Part shown: positions 35,074 through 47,900 of the stretch, one piece after another | How the letters are laid out: the number at the start of each line of letters is the position of its first letter | Position numbering within the stretch: the first letter of the stretch is position 1 | Assembly: GCA_038030265.1 (NCBI GenBank) | Contig: CM075940.1 | Location: forward strand, 28,558,940-28,622,939 | DNA: 64,000 nt | Reading direction: 5' to 3' | Origin: Corythucha ciliata | Taxonomy: Eukaryota > Arthropoda > Insecta > Hemiptera > Tingidae | Translations under genes and position numbers: made by a program | Notes under the pieces: generated by a model | What the model was told of the DNA's origin: nothing | Database searches by the model: none | Seen by the model: the letters and a program-made list of their open reading frames with translations, nothing else

Positions 35074-38000
35074 CTGTATAAAAAACAAACAAAGAAAGAA
35101 AAACAAAACTTTAAAATGGGATGTTGAATTGTGCATTTTACCCGTCTCCCTTAACAACTCAGACCTGAAACATGTAATGGACTTTAGACGGAATGTTTTT
35201 TCAATGGTTGCGATAAGATTAAGCTGTCTTAGGGCCTGGAGTTGTCCATTCGTATAACGAATCACAAAATAACAGTACACCGGGTAAATTTGCATTTAAT
35301 GAATTTTACGAAAGATAAAACATCTCCATCTTGTTTTTTCTACTTCTTCCTTTTCTTCAATAATAAAAAAAAACGCTTATTTGAAAAGCCATCATTTGGT
35401 CTAGAAGCAAGAAATCACCGCATACTCTCTAATATCTAATGACTTGAGATTATTCGACTGAACTCGTCTTCCTTAAAAGAATCAACGCAGGGAACGTGGG
35501 CGCGGCATAAACAACTTTTTCTAAACTGGTCCAACGGTGGTGGATTGGTCGTGAAAAGCAATAAACGCGACACAATTTAGTCTACATAAGAAACTTTGAA
35601 GTTGGACGCGTCAGGAAACATCGAGTTGAACAACTCCAAAATGTCGAAGTCGATGAGGAAGATGAGGAAGCACGCCCGTATTATCCTTCAGAAATTCCCG
35701 TAGCGCCTCACAAATAGGCGCTAAGTAACTTAAGAGGTCGCTGAGTGTGTTCGGTTAGCAGCGTCCAGGTTATAACTGGTGCCCCTTTCAGCGACCCCTC
35801 AATTTTATGTGTAATTTTATCGACCCCCACCCCCTATACTTCTACTGATAATGAATTAATTCTCGAGCATCAATAACTCAATTCCTGTAATTATTGTTTT
35901 TCAGACACAATTTTCCCACTTTTGTGGAGTAGAGTTGGGAATTACATGACGATTTATTTTTAAGCGCTAATCATCCCTCCCGAATTATCCATTACGTCCC
36001 GTCAGCTGCCATTAGAAAATAATAAATTCAAATGGCTAGTGCTGGTTCCAAATAGATAGCTACTGGAGGAGAGGTAAATGGCGCGGTTCGTGGGGCCAAC
36101 TTCGCGATGTCTGTCAGAAAGTCAGTCCATCATCTTTGGGGTTGGACCTTCATGGCCTATGAGCTTAACCACAATTTTTGGAAGGGGAGGGATGTCAGAA
36201 GTTTTCAACATTGAATTTATGACACCAACTGAATCGACTCTCTCCCCTAAAAAAACAAAACAAAAAAACGTTATGGTCTTGTCACTTAATTAATTTTAAT
36301 TAATAAAGCACATGGAAATCTACGTCCGACTGATGCCAACCTATGAGGAGGTCCCCCCCCCCCCACAATAACCCTGTTGATTTGATTGGATCAAAAAGCC
36401 CCGTGAAGTGAAAGTGCAAAAACAAGTAAACCACTGGCTGGCCAAATTACAAATTGATGCAGTGGGCAGGTCTTGAAAAATCACGAAAACCAAGGCTTAC
36501 GAAACGCTGTAGACTCAACACGGACGGAGAATAAAAGAAATGCAGCGAGGTTCTGGTACCACAAAGAAACGACATTCCAGGGTCCCCTTTCTCTCTTTTG
36601 ATTTGTTAAATTTGTATTTCTGCCGCGATAAAATATCCACATGGATATTTTTAGGGGAGGGGGTATTCGTTTTCTTTTTCATTTCCACCACACAAATGCG
36701 AGTGACGAAGGAACTCAACATATGACGAAGGATTCTTTTAGAATGCTTCCTCATACTCAAGATCTTAAAAAGAATCAGTTGAACTTCATGCCGTGTTTAA
36801 AAAAAAAATCAGGCGGCTCACTTCCCGCTCCCCCTTCCATTGTTTTAATTACGCGGCACAACTCCTCATCTCGACAGCGAAGGAATCAGCATTCCAGGCA
36901 TTTTCATTGGGATTGAACATGCTCGGACAATAAATTGGCGAGAAATAATTCGTGATTAACTCTTTCCGGAATGTCAACTTTTTATTAAGTTATTAAGTAA
37001 AAGTAAAAAGCGGCGGAAGCGGCGGGGTTGTTAAAAGAGATGAAAATCTATACACCTCGGAGGAGTCCTCACGCTCGAATTTTTATGTGATTCGAGTGAC
37101 AAGATAAACGATTTGTGGTCAACCAAATTGGGCGGCCGGTTTTCTCAAGAGTTCAACCAGAATCTGCTGAACGATGTAAATTTATAGAAAAAATCAAAAG
37201 GAGGCTCCGAAACGCAGAGTGCGCAAGAGAACAATGCTTCGCAGAAACCAGTTCAATACTTGCATTTTTTTTAAAGGTGCCGCGGGGCCCGCATGACGAC
37301 AATTTAACGCACGGTGAAAGGGAGACAATAATGCGATGTAATATAATATAAACCTCGCGAGCATTAAAGCTCAACAGGTCCCTTGAAAACTGACTATCCT
37401 GCCAAGAAGCTGGAAATTCAACCACACAATCTGGATTTGTATTTAACCGTGGAAAATGCGTATTGGGCAATACCAAAACTGAAAACTTTCACTTTGGCTA
37501 TAAAACGCTAAATTTATACCTCGGGGACCGAACTCATTAAGCTCATGTTGGATTGAACGATACTGACCCTACGCACGGCAAGCGTAGGGCTGGGGGTTAG
37601 TATTGACTCCTCCACCGACATTATACGTGAGGGATATGGACAATTTCTTGAATTGAAAAGTCGTACAATGAGCGAGAATGTTGGAATCCTGAGACAGAAG
37701 GTCAGTTATTTTGCGACTCCGGTCTCTTTGAAAAAGGCGGGCCCTTCTCAGTTAACTGCCAAGGGAACCTTTCGACCAAAAAAAAAAAAAAAAAAAAAAA
37801 AGCACTGGCCCCAACTTTTAGGATGAAGTATAACTCAAACATGTGGCACTATGCCGAGTAATGTTAAGGACCCTCCAGTCCCCTCCAGGACCCTCCAGAG
37901 TAACAGAAAATAAAACCAACTACTATAAATGAGCCAATAGACATACGTCTAAGGCCATAAAGAGGGAAAAACTACTATACAGATGCAGACAATTCATCAC

Positions 38001-41000
38001 ATGAGAGGATTCCTATAAAAGAAATACTCTCGTGTTCATTATTGGATTCCTATAAGTTATGGCATTATGCACATGCCGGGTTCGGGTGCCGGGGAAGGAG
38101 AATGGGAGAGGACTGGAAAAGCATAGCAATCATAATAATGTTTGGATGCGAAATATAACATTACATGCAAAGGCTAAAGAGAAATAAAAATGAAACTGTT
38201 TACAAAATGTTGGGGGGGCGTAAATTATCCCCCTATTATTTTCGTTTTCTTTGTTAGTATGATATGTAAGGAATGGTAAAATAACACGCTCCACCTCCAT
38301 TTTGACGACTAATATCCCCTGAACCAATTAAGCTAATAACTACTGTGAGAACGATGCATGAGCTAATGTGTAATTTAGTTAATTTATTATTAAAGCACCC
38401 TGGGACTTAAGTCCGGGATTGAGGCTGCAACCGACGGCATAGAATAATTTAAATGCGTTTGTATCCTTAAGTCTGAATAAAGCTACAATATTACCCTTCC
38501 CAAAGGACTTTTTCTGAAGCCAAAAATAGGCGTGGAGCGCCCTATAAATAATCTTTTGAGCTCGTCTATGTATCTTTTTTTCTTTTTCTTGAAAGAGGGG
38601 AACCCTGAATTTATCATAGTAATTTTATTCATTTTAATGTTCATCAGGAGAATATATTTCAAGTTGGGCTTCTAAATGATTCTAACCAACAGTTTTTTTT
38701 TCTCCAGGGAAGGCACAATATACAAGCAACTGGGCAAAAAGGGGCGATACAGGACTCAACGGATAATAAATCAAAATAAATAGCAAGTGTCAATGCGAAC
38801 ACTATAGTATTGACAGTATAGGCTACCTGCAACAGGTGAGCAAGGACGAAATGTGCTTCAGCATTCGAAGGCACACCAAGCCTGAATAAAGGATCACAGT
38901 CGGAAAGTTAAGTTGTTAATTACTCCAAGACGTGGCGATGCCCATTTTACGGATAACGGAATAAGTAGTTACCTAATGAGTTGTTCCCCTATTAATTGGC
39001 TCGCAGAGCCCACATATTTAAACACCTTTCAAAAAAAAGAAGGGAAGAAGAAGAAGGAAGATAAACAATAACAAAAGGCTCAAGTTTGTACACTAATGTC
39101 AAAAGTAAACAAAGCCCTTTCTCTAGTTCAACCTAATAGGGCTACTACCAAACGAGGAAGTCTACGAGCTCCCCCTCCTCACCCCTTTGGGAGTGATTTT
39201 CAAGTGCTCTGCAAACAAGTTCTCTGCTCCTTGTTCCATACATGTCCATTCGAATCTTTGTCTCTCTCGTTCTTTGAGGACGTCAAAATACAATATTAGG
39301 CCACCTCACCACCTCACGCCACACTTCAAATAACGAAAAAAAGACTACCGGCCGGCGACATTCAAATGTAAATGGATGAAATCCAGGCAGAGGCCTGCGT
39401 GCCTTTTTAATCACTCCGAAAAAAACAAAGCAAAACAAAACAAAACTGCATTTTAAAATTTGCCCATCAAATATCTTGGAAAATACACAGACACCTTATG
39501 GTTAAACCATTGTTAGCTCCTACAAAGAGAACATTCATGTATAATTTAAAAGTTTTAAGAAGATAAATAAAAAACAGTGGTTCGGGGAGAGAGAAGGGTG
39601 AATGCTTCAATCACGCGAAGTGTATCTATTTATGAATACGAGAGGTTTATTTTTGTTGGCAAGGAAAAACATCACTAGAAAGGTAGTAGCTACACAAGAA
39701 TTTCAGTTTCCTTCGCTAGAAAACGACCACTTGTTGAATGCTTACACGCATTTTACGGCCAAGAGAGACAACAGCACTTCCTCCTTTAAAAACCAAAACT
39801 TGAAAAAGTACAAAGTACGAAGTTCCCTTTTGTGCTCCCTTCGTAGAAAAAAATGAGGACGAAAATGAATTGTCTCGCCAAACTCAAGTTGAATTTATCT
39901 TTTCTATAGGTCCTTCTTATGCCCTCAGTTGATTTTTACAGAAGAACCCAGATCAAAAGTTTGACTGAAAATTTAGGAAAGTAAAATCTTATAACATTAA
40001 AATGAGAAATAATTAACAACTAAAATTACTGATTCTTAGCGCGAAGGAAAACTGCTCTACTTAACTTCGAATTTTATGCGACAAATTTATGTAGTATTTA
40101 ATGTGATTGAGATGCTCAAAATAGTAATGCCTACACACACCTGGTCAAAGTGCGTAGTTTTATATTGAAATATGGTTACAGCCAAATCCATCAACTCCTA
40201 TAAAACATGAATGGGCTGAGTATTATGATAAGTATCCTTTGAAAGTGAAGTTATCATTTCATCAATAAAACGATCACCAATTTCAGTAATCACATTAAAT
40301 ATGGAACGCCAAATAATTCGTACAAAAGATTTTATTTTGATATTAATAATAATAAAAAATGGAGACACGTGTGGTAAGTCTGTGTTATGGTACTAGGTCG
40401 GACCTCAAAGGATAGCGAAGAGGGTGAGGGGGGACCACACACGATACAACAAAACTCACCTTCCTCGCATCTCGTCCTTTTCCTTTCCATGATCTTTCCA
40501 CAACTGCTCACTCTGAACCCACTGTACACTAAAAACCAGTCCCTAATGCCTCGGGTCCCCTGGCACTCAGATTGAGTTGTCAGGCCTTATCCCCTCCTTT
40601 TTTTTTCTCTCCCACCCCACCAAAAATAAAGTTATTATCCCCACCAAGGTCATGTTTTTTCTTTCTTTTTTTCTCTTTCTTTCTATCTTTTCCATTTCCG
40701 CCCTCGGCTTGCTCTTCCTTGAGTCTTCCATTGTACTTAAGGACGAAGAGAGTGGGACAGAAAGACAGAAAAAAAAGAAAGAAGGAAAGAAAAAAGAATC
40801 AGTCCTCCCCCACTATCCCGCGGCACTTGCTCTTGCTTTAGAATTCGCCCAAGTGAGTTTTGGTCCTCTAGGACTCGAAGACTCTGAAGACATCTTCTCC
40901 CTTCTTCTTTTTCTGAAAAACCTCTTTCATTAGCGGCGATGACGAATTTTTTATTTTCAAGAAACACCCCCTGTCCCCTTCCAACACACACAACCTATCG

Positions 41001-41338
41001 AACCCCCTGAACGACTTAAGATTTTTTCTTTGATAGCGTCAGCGACCTTGTAACACAAGTTGAGAACTTAAAAAGAAAGAAAAAAAAAAGAGGCCCAAAG
41101 ATCTGGCGCCAGAGATCCCTAGGCTCGGGGAGCTCAGCCGACAAAATAAAAAGTCGAAAAAAAAAAATAATATGCAGGAAGTGGAATCGGCTGTTCAAAA
41201 GAAAATTATTTGTTAATCTACATCCGAACATAAAATAACCGGCTGTCAATGCTTCACTGGAAATGAAGTCATGATCTCTTAATTCGAGGTTCGTGCAATG
41301 ACCATGCAAGTCATAACTTAACGAGTTCTCCATTAAAT
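35074..41338. other. Intergenic or 5' intronic DNA of the GAS1-like gene
   Basis: The missing first exon of the GAS1-like gene should lie in or beyond this stretch. No other gene recognised. Contains 12 C at 36353-36364, an A run at 37779-37801, and pyrimidine/purine-rich sequence at 40590-40800 that makes several frames open at once. A TATAAAA at about 37499 is an isolated match. Confidence 0.4.
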
Positions 41339-41462
41339 TTGTTATTTCTTTATCTTCTTTTCTTTCTTCATCTTCCTCTTCATCTTTTTCTTTGTCTTTT
41401 TCTTTTCGTATTCTTTTTCTTCTTCTTCTTCTTCTTCTTCTTCTTCTTCTTCTTCTTCATCA
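41339..41462. repeat. CT-rich low-complexity tract ending in a (TTC)n microsatellite
   Basis: Almost purely pyrimidine on the plus strand. It finishes with about a dozen consecutive CTT/TTC triplets (about 41420-41458) before ATCATC. Confidence 0.95.
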
Positions 41463-42959
41463 TCTCTCTCAATTATGCAGAAACAAGTTCGGTAGAGTAT
41501 ACGATTCAATGCCGAATCTTAATCGAAAATTATAACACCGAAATTCTCACAAACAAAATGCCCGGAGCTGCCTACAATGGGAAGGGGGGTCAATGGTAAG
41601 GGGTGCACCATTGCAATTTTCTGCGGGGAGTTTTTAAAAATTAAAATTATTAAAAGTGCATAAGAGTCCCTTCGTATTGAATGAGTCCCTCTTGCCATTA
41701 AACCTTTCAAAGGGTTGAGTTTGAGGCACTCACGCAGAGACAAACATGCTGTGTGTGTTAAATTTGGTGTCCCTCTACACCCAATTGAGTCCCTCGCTTG
41801 ACTCTTGACTAAATTTTATCATTTGACCAGGACTGCTAAGCCATGAAGCTCGTAATTGCTTAAAGTTGCCTTGGTTTTTTCCATTAATAACTATGATTTT
41901 GAATCCGCCCCCTCCAACAGTAAAAAAAAAAAGGCTGAATTTGCCTTATATTTTGCTGAGGCAAAATGAGTAAATAAATTGAGAGGTGACACTGTTTCTC
42001 CCTCAAATACTCTATAGGTTCCCTTTATTCATGACCGAGTATACATATAGGGAGCCAGTGATTTATGGTCACTGAGGGAAAAAGAAATCTTCGCCATACC
42101 TTTTTCTTGCAAAACTTCAGGGATACTTCATGTCATATTTCATACTCCGTGTATGCACAGTGTCTAAGAAAAATTGAAGAAATCCAATAGGACACCTCGG
42201 TTGTCATAATAGGATATTTTTAGCACTGGTGGCAGCGGTGCATGGTGAACCAGACTCTGAACTCTGAAAAGGCGAAAACCGAATAAGAACGTCCCTGCGG
42301 ACATTTTTATGACGGATTAACTGAAACTTGGTTATATGAATTCTTAATTAGGCACTTCACAAGTACCAACCTTTCATATTTAACCTAACAGAAATAGCAA
42401 ATAGACGCTATTTTATTAAAAACCGTTTAACTTTTCCTCAGAATGGCGAGAGACTTGTAGACAACCAATTAATTTTTCAATCACGATCTCCGTTAAAGTT
42501 AAACGCCGAAGATGTACTTCATGCTGTTAATTTGAATAAATAACTTTCAACAATTTTAAACTTTCAAACTGTGTTGCGCGAGCCTCCACTGTTCGGATAC
42601 GATCGATGATGTGAATCCATAAAAGTCTGATTTCTATTCGGATGAAAGCAGAGTATCATACTGTCTTTTTTATTTTCAATTTCAATGACCGATCCTGCCG
42701 GCGTTTTTTGCTTTTCGGCGACGTTTCGTTGAGGGATCTTCAACGTCCTCAGGCGTCTTCTTTTTATTAAGCTTTTGTTTTTCTTGACATGTGCAGTGGC
42801 GTAACAACACCTATCGGGGCCCGGGGCGGAAATCTCTAGGAGATCCTTTAGTCTCTTATTAAACTGGGAATATATACTTTTTAGTAGCGTTGAAGTACAT
42901 ATTTTTGAATCACGAAAGTACCTCAGAAAACCGCGTACCTGTATGTGCTTTCTCAATTT
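41463..42959. other. Intergenic DNA, no gene identified
   Basis: A 132-codon minus-strand frame (42564-42962) shows no recognisable domain and its upstream end enters the R1 array. Confidence 0.4.
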
Positions 42960-44935
42960 CACCTGTGAAGTAGCGTTTCCCTCTCAATTTTAGCAGCGAA
43001 TTTTCTCAATTTTAGCTGTGAATCGGCTCTTATTATAAGCTGCTAGCCGTGAAGTTGTCTCAAAGAATCCGAAAATTAAGAAGCGTTTGAGTGCTCTTTC
43101 CCAATTTGATCCGAAAATTAGCAATTTTTCTAAATGTAAGCATTGAATTGGCGCTTTTCTCCATTTTAAACGCCAATTCATGTTTTTCTCAATTTATTAT
43201 ACCCGCGAATTAGCGCCTTTTCTCAGTTTTAGCCACTTGAATTAGCGCTGTTTCTTAATTTTATTTCCGAAGTTACCCCAGGAATCCGCGAGTTGGCGTT
43301 TTCTCAATTTCAGCTGTGAATTAACGTTTTTTCTCTCAATTTTTATGAAAAAATGGTCCAGTACGCCTCGATTAAATTCAATTTATTATTGTGTCCCGAC
43401 GTTTTGTCAGCGTTTAGCAGCGAATTTAGCACATTTTCTCATTTTTAGCAGCAAATCGGCACTTATTGTAAACTCCCAGGCATGAAGTTGCCTAGCGTTT
43501 GAGTGCTCTGTCCAAATTTTATCCGCAAATTAGCGTTTTTCTCTATTTTAAACGCCAATTCGCGTTTTTCTAAATTTGACCCGTGAATTAGCGTTTTTCC
43601 ATAGTTTTAGCCGCTTGATCTAGCGTTTTTTCTCAATTTGATTCCTGAAGTTGTCTCAAGAATTAGGGAGTTGGTGTTTTTTAAATTTTAGCTGTGAATT
43701 AGCGTTTTTCACCATTTCAAACGCCATATTCGTGTTTTTCTCTATTTTACCCGTGAATTCACGTTTTTATTTATTTCACCCGCGAGTTTAGAGCTTTTTC
43801 ACAGTTTTAGCCGCTTGAATCGGCGTTTTTTCTTAATTTTATTTCTGAAGTTTCCCAAGAATGTGCGAGTTGGCCGTGAACGAACACGTTTCTTAATTTT
43901 AGCTGCGAATTACAGCGCTTTTTCACGATATTATCCATAAAATCGCCATTTTTCATACCTTAGCTGCGTGAATTAGCATTTTCTTCTCTTTCAGACGCGA
44001 ATTCGCGTTTTTCTCTATTTCATGCGTGAACCACAGCGCGTTTTCTTAATTCCAGTCCTTCCCCCGAGAATCCGTGAGTCGGTTTTTTCTCAATTTTAGG
44101 TGTGAATTCGCGCTTTTTCTCAATTTTTAAAGCTGCTAAATTGTAGCATTTTAACACAATTTTAGCCGTGAATTCGCATTTTTCTCTTTTTTTAATCCTT
44201 GAATTAGCGCTTTTCTCAGTTTCAGCCGCGTGAATTAGTGCTTTTTCCCAATTGCAGTCCCGATCTTGCTCCAAGAATTCGTGATTTTGCGTTGTCTCAA
44301 TGTCAGCTGTGAACTAGGGCTCTTTCTTAAGTTTTTAAGTCGCATATTGTTGCGCTTAATCACAATTCTAGCCGCAAATTAGCGTTTTTCTCCATTTTTG
44401 GGCTGAAAATACTCGTTTTGCTCAATTTCAGGCGTGAAATAGCATTTTTCCCTCAATTTTAGCGGAGAATTAGCACTTTTTGTGTGTCCTTTCCGCAAAT
44501 TGGCGTTTCTCCACCAATTTTTCTCTCTAAAGCTAACCCACCAATTAACATTTGTTTCATTGCATTGCAAAGTTACTAGTCGAAGAAACTATAGACGGTA
44601 AAATATATAAAATTGAAAAGAATATTCAACTCAACAAAACCATTTAAATTTATCCAAACTTAATTTACATTTTATTTCAACGTTCAATAAAAGATTTTTT
44701 TCACGAACACCATACTTCCATTCCCGTAGGGAACATGGAAGTAAAAATGAAATTGCGTCCGTAAAGTTACCCCAAGAATCCGTCAAATCGCGTTTTCTCA
44801 ATTTCAGCTGTGAATTAGTGCTTTTTCTCAATATTTACTGCCACAAATTTACAGCAATTTTTCTAATTTCAGCTGCGAATCAGCGTTTTTCTTATTTTTA
44901 CAAGCGAGGTTAGCGATTCGGTTACATCTCATTCA
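42960..44935. repeat. Large R1 degenerate repeat array, opposite orientation
   Basis: For about 2 kb the sequence repeats variants of GAATTAGCGTTTTTCTCAAT followed by TTTAGCCGT, spaced about 30-50 bp. A unique gap lies at about 44570-44745. It is the reverse complement of the unit at 600-960 and 3977-4170. Minus-strand open frames here are rich in K, E and N because they translate the repeat. Confidence 0.85.
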
Positions 44936-47900
44936 CTTAAAAATCCTGATATTCTCATATTTAAGCTTTTCAGGGGCCCCATCCGAAGGGGGGGCCCGGG
45001 TACGCTAGAGGACATGTGGTTTCATGTTTTCAATTTTGAAGGTTTTTTACGGTGTATCTGGGATGATGATAGGTTGGGGATAAGTTGCCTAAGTCTCTTT
45101 TGTAGTTCATCGTGTTGTGTATCTTGATTTCTACCATTTCTAGAAATTTTCTGTTGTGTGCGTTGATTTCTTAGTGTTAGTGTTAGTGTAAAGTTTTTGG
45201 GTTGTTTAAATCTAGTTTATGTGAAAGTTCTTTGGCGTGTTGAGAGAGTGCTGTGAGAGGTGTGTTATCTGTTAAGCTAATTTCATTTTTAAAAAACTAA
45301 AACTAATTTAGTTCCAGAAAACAAAATAACAACAAAATTATTCTGAAATCATCTCAACGCCTTAACATTTTTTGTTGCCGTACAAAAAATGGTTCCATAC
45401 GGGAACTGGCCTTAATTAAAAGGAAATGCTGAATCTATTTAGCACCGAAGTTTTAAGAGAACAACATTTAAATAGTTTAATTTGTACAAAATGTAACGGT
45501 TACGGAGCATTCCCTCCAACACGAGCGTGACTCTTCTATCGAAAGCATGAGTGCAGCACTTGCCTGTTGGTTTATTCGTGGGATAAAGAAGCATTCAAAT
45601 ACTCTATTTTCTTCTTCTTCTTCTTTAAAGAATTTGTCTACCCTCAATAGTTGGAAGAGTTAAAAAATTATGCAAATTTAGCCCTGAACATACACGGAGA
45701 GTAGGGTGGGGGATATGTGTGTTAGTGTGTTTAGGATTTGGTAAGGATTCTCCAACATTTTCCCCTAGGGAACTAGCTCTATGGGTACCTAAATATTTCG
45801 AAAACACTTATGCTAGCGTTAGTAGAACAGGGCTTCCTGTGAGTGACTATCTCCACAAACACACAAATCATTTTAACGGGGTAGGATAGTTCTTCTTGAG
45901 CTCGTGGGATCCTCCAGAGGGTTACAAGGAAAGAGGAGCGGCTAGGCCGGATAGTACTATTTGGCCCGGGGCTTATTCATTATCACTACTTCGCCACAAG
46001 CGGAAATTTGGTCCTTTTTTTTACGTTTCAAAGTATGTAGATCCCAAATCTGCAATTTCCCTCTGCCGTCCGGCCCTTTATTCATGAACGTCCAAATGCG
46101 TGAGGGAACAAAGCTTGTAAAAGAAAAATCCACACGTTATAATACTAATAATACTAAGAAAATAATGGTCAAGTGACCGGTAAACAAAATTAAAGTTCTA
46201 ATAGAAGTATATAAAGTAATACTAGAAGTACAAAAATCATTTCACCAAAGGAAGTTCCTCTGATTAAGGAAAGAGCCGACGCTCTTTCCCCTCGATATTT
46301 CAAAGTAAATAGTCAACCCGAACGTCATGGGCATAACGTTCATGCTATTGGTTAATAGGGCTTGGTCAAATTAAATGAGGCTTAACCGAAATTCGACGAG
46401 ACCTATAATGGAAGGCATCCACTGCAAGGTCGACGACTGGACTCATCGTTATATACATCGCCGCCAGACTGGGACCAGTACTTTTGGTCACTCCGTAGAC
46501 GAGAGCTAGTGCCTTTATGCCGTGGGGTTACCTTTACAGACGGGCGAGTGTTCACTGGGCACTGGAAGAACAGGTGGTTGACTAGCGACCGTAGTTCATC
46601 TGGGCGAATGTCTAAATGGATGGGGTCCGCCGGTGACCCATCCGTTGTACGGTGGTGTTGTGACGGTTGCCCGATTCTTCCTTGCCTACTTCTTGTATTT
46701 ACATATAGAATATATGCAACAAGAGTAACATATAGAAAATGAAATAGTGGCCCCTCGATTCAACAAAACTACTGAGTTTGCTTAGTTAAAGAAAAAAAAA
46801 CATTTGAAATCTTAATAACTATAACAATATGTTGAGCACCCCTCTCGCCTGTTCTACCTCTTGTCCAGAAATTCGTGTCACTAGTAATCAAATTTTTCCG
46901 CCGCTACGATTTTGCCCCCATTTTTTTTTTTTTTTTTTTTTGTAAATGTCCAATGGTTTCGTTCCAGCCGTTTCAGAGTAATGAGGAAGTTCAAGTGTTC
47001 GGCCAGCTTTTCCTTTTGAATTTTTTGTTTCATGGCTGCGGGACAATTTCATTCATGGCTTGGCTTTCTAGAGTTTTCCTTGCGAAGGAAAAAAAGGAAA
47101 ATTCACCTCCGAATTCGTTAAGTTTTTAATTCTACAAAACAACAATTCTTTGTTTTACAATTAGATCTATTTTTTTACAGCTTAAGACAGGTCCGATATG
47201 TTCGGCGAAGGCCTGATTCAATTGTTGTGTAAATTGAACTTTATATTTACCTTTCTTCAATTCGGCCGGGGTTAACTCAATATTCACACTTTGTTATAAA
47301 AGCACTAAAACCGGGAGAAGCTTGTTCCTCCTTCTATTCTAATTATGCGAAGTTCCTATAAAGAGCACATACAGTTGAGGGCAAATACAATTTTAATTGG
47401 GAAGCGTGTTTTCGCTCTCTCGAAAATAAATCATAATACCTCGTTCTCCTCTCTTCCCTGCCTAGTGAAGCTTCTGTTTTAGTACAGAAGAGAGTAAAAT
47501 CCGCAAATAATTTTCGACGGCATCTCTACATTTTCGACGAAATCTTCGAATAATAAACGGGGTCTTCCAAGTGAGTTCCAAGAGGTCTCATCAGGCCTCA
47601 GCTAGAAATTTTTTAGTAGATGTTATAAAGTTAATACCAGAGAAGAGTTCGATGATTTCTTAGAACTCTGCGTTTGGAAAGTGAACCCGCTCCTCCGTAG
47701 GAGGTTGTTATTTGTTATAAACTTCAAGAATCCGCCAATTCCATCCCCTTGAATATGAATGGAACTGAACGAACTTTACTAAATAAATACTTAACCTGTG
47801 GATATTTATTGTTGCGAGGCAATAGTATCAAGAAAAATGTAGGATGTTGCGATGAGTGAGTATAACAACAAATCATAGTAACGTCAGCATATCTCATGAT

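Noticed and set aside
36290..36303. Short perfect palindrome of TTAAT units
   Set aside because: Simple AT-rich palindromes are frequent in this background and nothing links this one to a function.
40572..40991. Open frames with runs of Phe, Ser, Lys
   Set aside because: They are produced by low-complexity CT- and GA-rich tracts and are open on both strands.
42564..44831. Several minus-strand open frames rich in Lys, Glu and Asn
   Set aside because: Apart from the first, they are translations of the R1 degenerate repeat; the frame changes from block to block and no domain is visible.
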